The position numbers were made by a program, and so were the translations under genes. Positions 23,163 to 27,189 of a stretch of 27,189 bases of DNA are shown piece by piece. Origin of the DNA: DAOUAJ01 sp034433615 (GTDB lineage Bacteria > Chloroflexota > Anaerolineae > DUEN01). The notes beneath the pieces are model-generated. The model saw only the letters and a list, made by a program, of their open reading frames with translations. It was not told where the DNA came from and ran no database searches. Location: NCBI GenBank assembly GCA_034433615.1, contig DAOUAJ010000119.1, forward strand, positions 1 to 27,189, given 5' to 3'. How positions within the stretch are numbered: position 1 is the stretch's first letter; every line of letters begins with the position of its first letter.

Positions 23163-23825
23163 GTGACCACGGACGAGCAGGAGTTGCGCGCAAAGGCAGA
23201 AGGTATCTTCCGGCGGCTGGTAGCAGAATACGGCCAGCCGGGCTGGCAATCCCACGGTGACCCGCTGGAAGTGCTGGTGGGTGCATTCCTGTCGCAGAAC
23301 ACGTCCGATGCGAACAGCGGTCGGGCGTTTGATGCTTTGCGGGCACGCTTTCCCACCTGGGAGGCGGTGATGACAGCCTCGGTTGAGGAGGTCGAAGCCG
23401 CCATTCGGCCTGGAGGGCTGGCCCCAAGCAAGGCACCGCGCATCCAGGCCGCGCTCCGTCGTATCATGCGGGAGCGCGGCGAGCTCTCCCTTGATTTCCT
23501 GGCGGACATGCCATTGGATCAGGCCAAGGCGTGGTTACAATCGTTGCACGGCGTGGGAGCCAAGACGGCAGCCATCGTCTTGCTGTTCAGCCTGGGGCGT
23601 CCTGCCTTCCCTGTGGACACCCACATCCATCGAGTCAGCCGACGGTTGGGGATTGTGCCTGCCTCGGCGACGCCGGAGCAGACCCAGGCAGCGTGGGAGT
23701 CACTCATGCCGGCGGAGACCTTCTATCCCCTGCACGTGACCCTGATCTGGCACGGCCGGCAGGTGTGCAAGGCTCTTGATCCTCGCTGCCAGGTCTGCGT
23801 TTTACGGGATCTGTGCGAGTGGTGA
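23163..23825 (+). CDS. nth: Endonuclease III family DNA glycosylase/AP lyase
   Basis: The protein has 220 aa from GTG at 23163 (GGAGG 10-11 nt upstream). It has LVGAFLSQNTSDAN, the helix-hairpin-helix LHGVGAKTAAIVL with catalytic Lys134, VDTHIHRVSRRL with Asp152, and the [4Fe-4S] ligands C202-x6-C209-x2-C212-x5-C218. This is the complete Nth signature for excision of oxidised pyrimidines followed by beta-elimination. It is close to the usual size. It has its own promoter; the next gene begins 90 nt on. Confidence 0.93.
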   Translation: MTTDEQELRAKAEGIFRRLVAEYGQPGWQSHGDPLEVLVGAFLSQNTSDANSGRAFDALRARFPTWEAVMTASVEEVEAAIRPGGLAPSKAPRIQAALRRIMRERGELSLDFLADMPLDQAKAWLQSLHGVGAKTAAIVLLFSLGRPAFPVDTHIHRVSRRLGIVPASATPEQTQAAWESLMPAETFYPLHVTLIWHGRQVCKALDPRCQVCVLRDLCEW

Positions 23826-23915
23826 GGTGTATCCCATCACTTACGCGCGCTAACAGGAATTGTGTAGGCAGGCATTTGCTTGCACTCAAGCTAAGTCTGA
23901 ACACTGGAGGAACCC

Positions 23916-25079
23916 ATGGCAGAGCCCAGAATCACCAAAATCGAGGTTTACGAGTACGAGTACACGCTGAAGGACCTGGGGACGGATTACAACGGCTTCA
24001 ACCTGGTCTACGTTCCCGGCAACACGATCACCCGCACCGGCCACATCCTGCGCATCTACACCGACGTGGGGCTGATCGGCGAATACGCCGGCGGCAGTGC
24101 CGCGGAGTATTCCACCCTCTCCTGGTTCAGCCACTACCTGATCGGCAAGAACGCGCTGGAGCGGGAGCGCATTTATACCGATGTGCGGCGCGCGCTGCGC
24201 CAGGTGGCCCGCATCGGCCTCGCCCCGGTTGACATCGCCCTCTGGGACCTGGCAGGCAAATACTACAACGCGCCCATCTACAGGCTGCTGGGCGGCTACA
24301 AGGAGAGCCTCCCCTGCTACGCCAGCACCTATCACGGCGACGAGAACGGCGGGCTGGATAGCCCGGAGGCCTACGCCGACTTCGCCCGGCAGTGTCAGGA
24401 GATGGGCTACCCCGCCTTCAAGATCCACGGCTGGGGCAGGGCCCCCATCTCTCAGGAGATCGCCACCGTCCATGCCGTCCGCAAGCAGGTGGGGGCAGGT
24501 ATGGATCTGATGCTGGACCCGGCCTGTGAGTACATCACTTTCGGTGACGCCCTCAAAGTGGGGTGGGCCTGTGACGAAGAGCGGTACTTCTGGTACGAAG
24601 ATCCCTACCGGGACGGCGGCATCTCCCAGTTCGCCCATCGCAAGCTACGCCAGCTCATTCGCACCCCCCTGCTGATAACGGAGCACGTGCGCTCGCTGGA
24701 GCCCCACATTGACTTCGCTCTGGCCGACGCCACAGATTTCGTGCGCGGCGACGTGGGCTATGATGGCATCACGGGGGTGATGAAGTTGGCCCATGCCTGC
24801 GAGGCGCTGGGGATCGATATCGAACTTCACGGTCCCGGCCCGGCCCAGCGGCAGTGCATGGCCGCCATCCGCAACACTAACTACTACGAGATGGGCCTGG
24901 TCCACCCCAAGGCACCTGCCAGCGGAGATGTGCCTATCTATGCCGGCGACTATCGGGACACATTGGACGCCGTGGATGGGCGCGGTCACGTCCCCGTGCC
25001 CCAGGGCCCCGGCCTGGGGGTGGTGATTGACTGGGAATGGGTGAATCAACACCGCACCGGCGTGAGGGAGTATGCGTAG
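23916..25079 (+). CDS. Enolase-superfamily enzyme, mandelate racemase/muconate lactonizing type (sugar-acid dehydratase-like)
   Basis: The protein has 387 aa; ATG at 23916 has GGAGG 6 nt upstream. The N-terminal capping domain is followed by the barrel with IALWDLAGKYYNAPIYRLLG. Active-site candidates: K169-x-H171 (FKIHGWG) at the end of strand 2, metal ligands D201 (LMLDPACEY), E228 (WYEDPY) and E256 (ITEH), then D279/D283 (RGDVGYDGITG) and H305 (ELHGPG). The KxH form differs from the KxK of muconate lactonizing enzymes. The family abstracts a proton alpha to a carboxylate; dehydration or epimerisation of a sugar acid is the likely reaction. The following oxidoreductase gene suggests a catabolic cassette. 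Confidence 0.88.
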   Translation: MAEPRITKIEVYEYEYTLKDLGTDYNGFNLVYVPGNTITRTGHILRIYTDVGLIGEYAGGSAAEYSTLSWFSHYLIGKNALERERIYTDVRRALRQVARIGLAPVDIALWDLAGKYYNAPIYRLLGGYKESLPCYASTYHGDENGGLDSPEAYADFARQCQEMGYPAFKIHGWGRAPISQEIATVHAVRKQVGAGMDLMLDPACEYITFGDALKVGWACDEERYFWYEDPYRDGGISQFAHRKLRQLIRTPLLITEHVRSLEPHIDFALADATDFVRGDVGYDGITGVMKLAHACEALGIDIELHGPGPAQRQCMAAIRNTNYYEMGLVHPKAPASGDVPIYAGDYRDTLDAVDGRGHVPVPQGPGLGVVIDWEWVNQHRTGVREYA

Positions 25080-25138
25080 TTGCGTTTCTTGCCCGGCTTT
25101 GTTACACTGAGCCCGGCGGAGGCTTCGGCCTGGCCACC

Positions 25139-25175
25139 CCGGCCTTCCGAAGTTTCGCAAACTTCGGAAGGCCGG
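25139..25175. repeat. Perfect 17-bp palindrome between the two catabolic genes
   Basis: CCGGCCTTCCGAAGTTT and its exact complement flank a 3-nt CGC loop. It lies in the 126-nt gap before the oxidoreductase and 10-20 nt before its ribosome site. No T-run follows on the plus strand. AAACTTCGGAAGG-type palindromes are, from memory, dispersed REP-like elements in Chloroflexota. Confidence 0.7.
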
Positions 25176-25205
25176 AGTAACTTCTGCAGAACTGGAGGCA
25201 TTGCT

Positions 25206-26225
25206 ATGACTATTCGTGTCGGATTGATCGGCTGCGGAAGCATCGTCACAGCCCACCTGCGGGGCTGGAAGGCAGTGGAAGGCCGTGCCCAGGTTGTCGC
25301 CACGGCGGACGTGGATCGAGCGCGAGCCGAGCAACGGGCTGCTGAGACAGGCGGGGCGGCCGTGTTCACGGACTATCGTGAGATGCTGGCGCTCGCTGAG
25401 TTGGATGCTGTGGACATCTCCCTGCCTCACCACCTGCACCGGGACGCCATCGTGGCGGCGGCCGAGGCGGGCAAGCATATCCTCTCCGAGAAACCGCTGT
25501 GCCTGACGCTGCAGGAGGCGGAGGACATCGCCCGCGCCGTGGAAAGCAACGGCGTGACCATGATGTGCGCCCACAACCAGCTTTTCCTGCCTTCCGTGCA
25601 GGTCGCCCGCGCGTACCTGGACGAAGGGCACCTGGGAAACATCTACATGCTGCGCACCATTGACTGCTTCTACAACTTCCGGCCCACCGGCATCCCAGGC
25701 CGCAAACCGAAGCCGGTAGACCTGGGCTGGCGCGCCGTCAAGGCCATGGCCGGCGGTGGTGAGCTGATTGATACTGGCTATCACCCCACTTACATGTTGC
25801 TCTACCTGGCTCAGGCGGAGCCGGTAGCCGTCACCGCTTTCACGCAGAAGCATCGCCACCAGCACATGGAGGGCGAGGATACCGGCTACGTTATGATCCG
25901 CTTCGCCGACGGCGCCATCGGCCACATCCTGACGAGTTGGGCGTTTGAGGCCCCCATGGATAACCCACGCTTCCAGGTGATCGGCGAGAAAGGGCAGGTC
26001 TACGGCACGAATAACGCTGTCAAGTTCAAAGCTAACGGCTGGGAGACACCGGCCGAGCGCAACTTTCCTCCCACTGATACTTTTATCAGCGAGATCACCC
26101 ATTTTGTGGAGTGCCTGGAGAAAGGCGAGGCCCCGATCCAAACCCATGTAGATGGCGCGCGCGTCCTCAAGGTTCTGTTGGCTGCCTACAAATCGGCGGA
26201 AGAGGGGGTTACCGTGTCATTGTAG
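25206..26225 (+). CDS. Gfo/Idh/MocA-family NAD(P)-dependent oxidoreductase
   Basis: The protein has 339 aa. ATG at 25206 (MTIRVGLIGCGSIVTAHLRG) has GGAGG 7 nt upstream; the open frame to 25080 only translates the palindrome. The Rossmann nucleotide site is GLIGCGSI (6-13), followed by the conserved EKPLCLTLQEAE (about 97-108) and, in the C-terminal domain, AGGGELIDTGYHPTYMLL with the family His. Members oxidise or reduce sugars, inositols or amino-sugar derivatives. Position directly after a mandelate-racemase-type enzyme suggests a linked sugar or sugar-acid pathway; the substrate is unknown. Confidence 0.92.
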   Translation: MTIRVGLIGCGSIVTAHLRGWKAVEGRAQVVATADVDRARAEQRAAETGGAAVFTDYREMLALAELDAVDISLPHHLHRDAIVAAAEAGKHILSEKPLCLTLQEAEDIARAVESNGVTMMCAHNQLFLPSVQVARAYLDEGHLGNIYMLRTIDCFYNFRPTGIPGRKPKPVDLGWRAVKAMAGGGELIDTGYHPTYMLLYLAQAEPVAVTAFTQKHRHQHMEGEDTGYVMIRFADGAIGHILTSWAFEAPMDNPRFQVIGEKGQVYGTNNAVKFKANGWETPAERNFPPTDTFISEITHFVECLEKGEAPIQTHVDGARVLKVLLAAYKSAEEGVTVSL

Positions 26226-26231
26226 ACCGCG

Positions 26232-26288
26232 GGGCGGGTTTCCTTCCCTTAGCAGGATGGCCTGTTGCCTATCCACAGAAACCCGCCC
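26232..26288 (+). terminator. Weak terminator-like inverted repeat after the oxidoreductase
   Basis: GGGCGGGTTTC (26232-26242) pairs with GAAACCCGCCC (26278-26288) around a 35-nt loop, starting 7 nt after the stop codon. Only a short CTTTC follows, so termination is uncertain. Confidence 0.4.
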
Positions 26289-26328
26289 TACCTTTCATGG
26301 GAAGGATCGTCTCAGGACGAGAAGAAAT

Positions 26329-26352
26329 CTCTTCTCTCGAAAAGAGGAGAGG
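26329..26352 (+). promoter_or_regulatory. Hairpin that can cover the ribosome site of the MalT-like gene
   Basis: CTCTTCTC (26329-26336) can pair with GAGGAGAG (26345-26352), which contains the ribosome-binding sequence 5-13 nt before ATG 26358. The left arm can alternatively pair with GAGAAGA just upstream (about 26319-26325). Two mutually exclusive stems would be a simple translational switch; this is inferred from base pairing only. Confidence 0.35.
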
Positions 26353-26357
26353 CACGA

Positions 26358-27189
26358 TGGAGAGGCAACCACCCAGATCTCCTGACTGGTTGGTGCAAAC
26401 TAAGTTTCATCCGCCTCCGCCGCCCGGAGACGTAATCCCTCGCCCGCGGCTGCTACACGCCCTGCACCACGCCGTGATCTCTCATCCGCTCACCCTTCTC
26501 TCCGCTCCGGCCGGCTACGGCAAGACTACCCTTCTGGCTGAATTCGGAATGCGGAGTTCGGATTGCGGATTGACACAGATGGATGATGAGCAGAGCCGAA
26601 TTCCGCAATCCGCATTCCGCAATCGAGTGGCCTGGCTCACCCTAGACGAGGAGGACAACGACCCGGCTCGCTTCCTGGCCGCCCTGGTCGTGGCTCTGCC
26701 ACGGCTCAATCCGGCCTTTGGCGCCGCGGCGCAGACTCTCATGGCCGGCCTCCCTAACTCCGGCGCCGAAACGCGGCGCATCATCGCCGCGTTGGTCAAC
26801 GACATCGTCGCGGCCGGCCCCGACCCCTTCGCCCTGATCCTGGACGACCTGCACCTGATCACCGAGCCGGCCATCTTCGTCGCGCTGGACTACCTGCTGG
26901 CGCGCGCGCCGCCGCAGATGCACCTGGTCATCGGCACGCGGCACGATCCGCCGCTGGCATTGGCCCGCCTGCGGGCGCGCGGCCAACTGGTCGAGCTGCG
27001 TGCATCTGACCTGCGCTTCACCCTTGAAGAGACCGATCTTTTCCTCAACGGCAAGTTGAAACTGAACCTTTCGGCCGGCGATCTGGCCACTCTGTACGGC
27101 CGCACCGAGGGGTGGCCGGTCGGTCTGCGGCTGCTGGCGAGCTCGCTGGAGCGCACCCCATCCTCTGCCGACCGCACGGCCTTTATCCG
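26358..27189 (+). CDS. MalT-type STAND NTPase transcriptional regulator, N-terminal part (cut by window edge)
   Basis: An open frame of 277 codons runs off the window from ATG at 26358 (AGAGGAGAGG upstream). It starts with the typical WLVQTKFHPPPP and IPRPRLL segment, then SAPAGYGKTTLLAE (Walker A, GKT 55-57), VAWLTLDEEDNDPARFLAAL, Walker B ALILDDLHLI (about 159-168), LVIGTRHDPPLALARLRARG and TEGWPVGLRLLA. Full MalT/LAL proteins go on with a TPR-like region and a LuxR helix-turn-helix, which would lie outside the window. These are ATP- and ligand-dependent activators. Residues about 63-90 are a repeat-derived insertion. It might control the upstream catabolic pair, but adjacency is the only hint. 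Confidence 0.85.
26541..26624. repeat. Imperfect inverted repeat inserted in frame just after the Walker A motif
   Basis: AATTCGGAATGCGG...GGATTGCGGATTG on the left is mirrored by CCGAATTCCGCAATCC...GCATTCCGCAATC on the right. It adds about 28 codons (FGMRSSDCG...AFRNR) between GKTTLLAE and VAWLTLDE, which are normally separated by about 10 residues in the family. The frame stays open. Confidence 0.7.

Noticed and set aside
22955..23509. 184-codon minus-strand frame
   Set aside because: Antisense of the nth N-terminus and of the structured gap; no support.
23886..24638. 250-codon open frame on the minus strand
   Set aside because: Antisense of the enolase-superfamily gene, no family signature or ribosome site.
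24645..26147. 500-codon open frame on the minus strand
   Set aside because: It is the antisense of the Gfo/Idh/MocA gene and the end of the racemase gene; its composition (His/Asp/Gly rich, no domain) is a GC-rich shadow.

Overview
The window reads as chromosomal DNA of a GC-rich, probably Chloroflexota (Anaerolineae-like) bacterium. This is inferred from protein style and gene content: GT39-type membrane glycosyltransferases with PA14/NPCBM tails, a HicBA pair, a DUF4926 fragment, a CVEVCP-type ferredoxin, many GTG/TTG starts with strong GGAGG ribosome sites, and many short dispersed repeats. No rRNA, tRNA, CRISPR array, phage or insertion sequence with a transposase was seen.

Layout. (1) 1-6789, minus strand: three consecutive membrane glycosyltransferase genes (the last cut by the window edge), the two complete ones carrying extracytoplasmic PA14 domains and one also an NPCBM domain. 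A long palindrome/terminator (6862-6907) separates them from a small P-loop kinase-like gene. (2) 7265-9932, minus strand: a decayed interval around an intact CCA-adding enzyme. It holds a collapsed PP2C/SpoIIE-like phosphatase remnant, an intact hicB next to a hicA with one nonsense codon, and a 5'-truncated DUF4926 gene ending in a tandem repeat. (3) 9933-18106, minus strand: housekeeping genes, in transcription order a DUF255 thioredoxin-like protein, zwf, recD2, a 52-codon ORF, then sucC-sucD (4-bp overlap) with their own candidate promoter. (4) 18299-21591, plus strand, divergent from block 3: a coiled-coil protein with a PD-(D/E)XK-like end, a P1/DmpA-family peptidase, a ferredoxin with a near-consensus promoter and a terminator, and a membrane protein with HExxH. 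(5) 21571-22419, minus: a HAD-IIA phosphatase, tail-overlapping the membrane protein. (6) 22420-23162: about 740 bp without a credible gene but with several hairpins. (7) 23163-26225, plus: endonuclease III, then an enolase-superfamily (mandelate racemase type) enzyme and a Gfo/Idh/MocA oxidoreductase, likely a sugar-acid catabolic pair. (8) 26358-end, plus: the N-terminal part of a MalT-type STAND regulator.

The most striking theme is that short repeats of different families lie inside reading frames without breaking them. A 111-bp inverted-repeat element sits in one glycosyltransferase, an 8-nt tandem repeat tract in the second, an inverted repeat just after the Walker A motif of the MalT-like regulator, and a weaker case is in recD2. 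They look like protein-tolerated palindromic elements, comparable in idea to Rickettsia palindromic elements. Related or other repeats also sit between genes (7292, 9852, 25139), one at the broken end of a gene.
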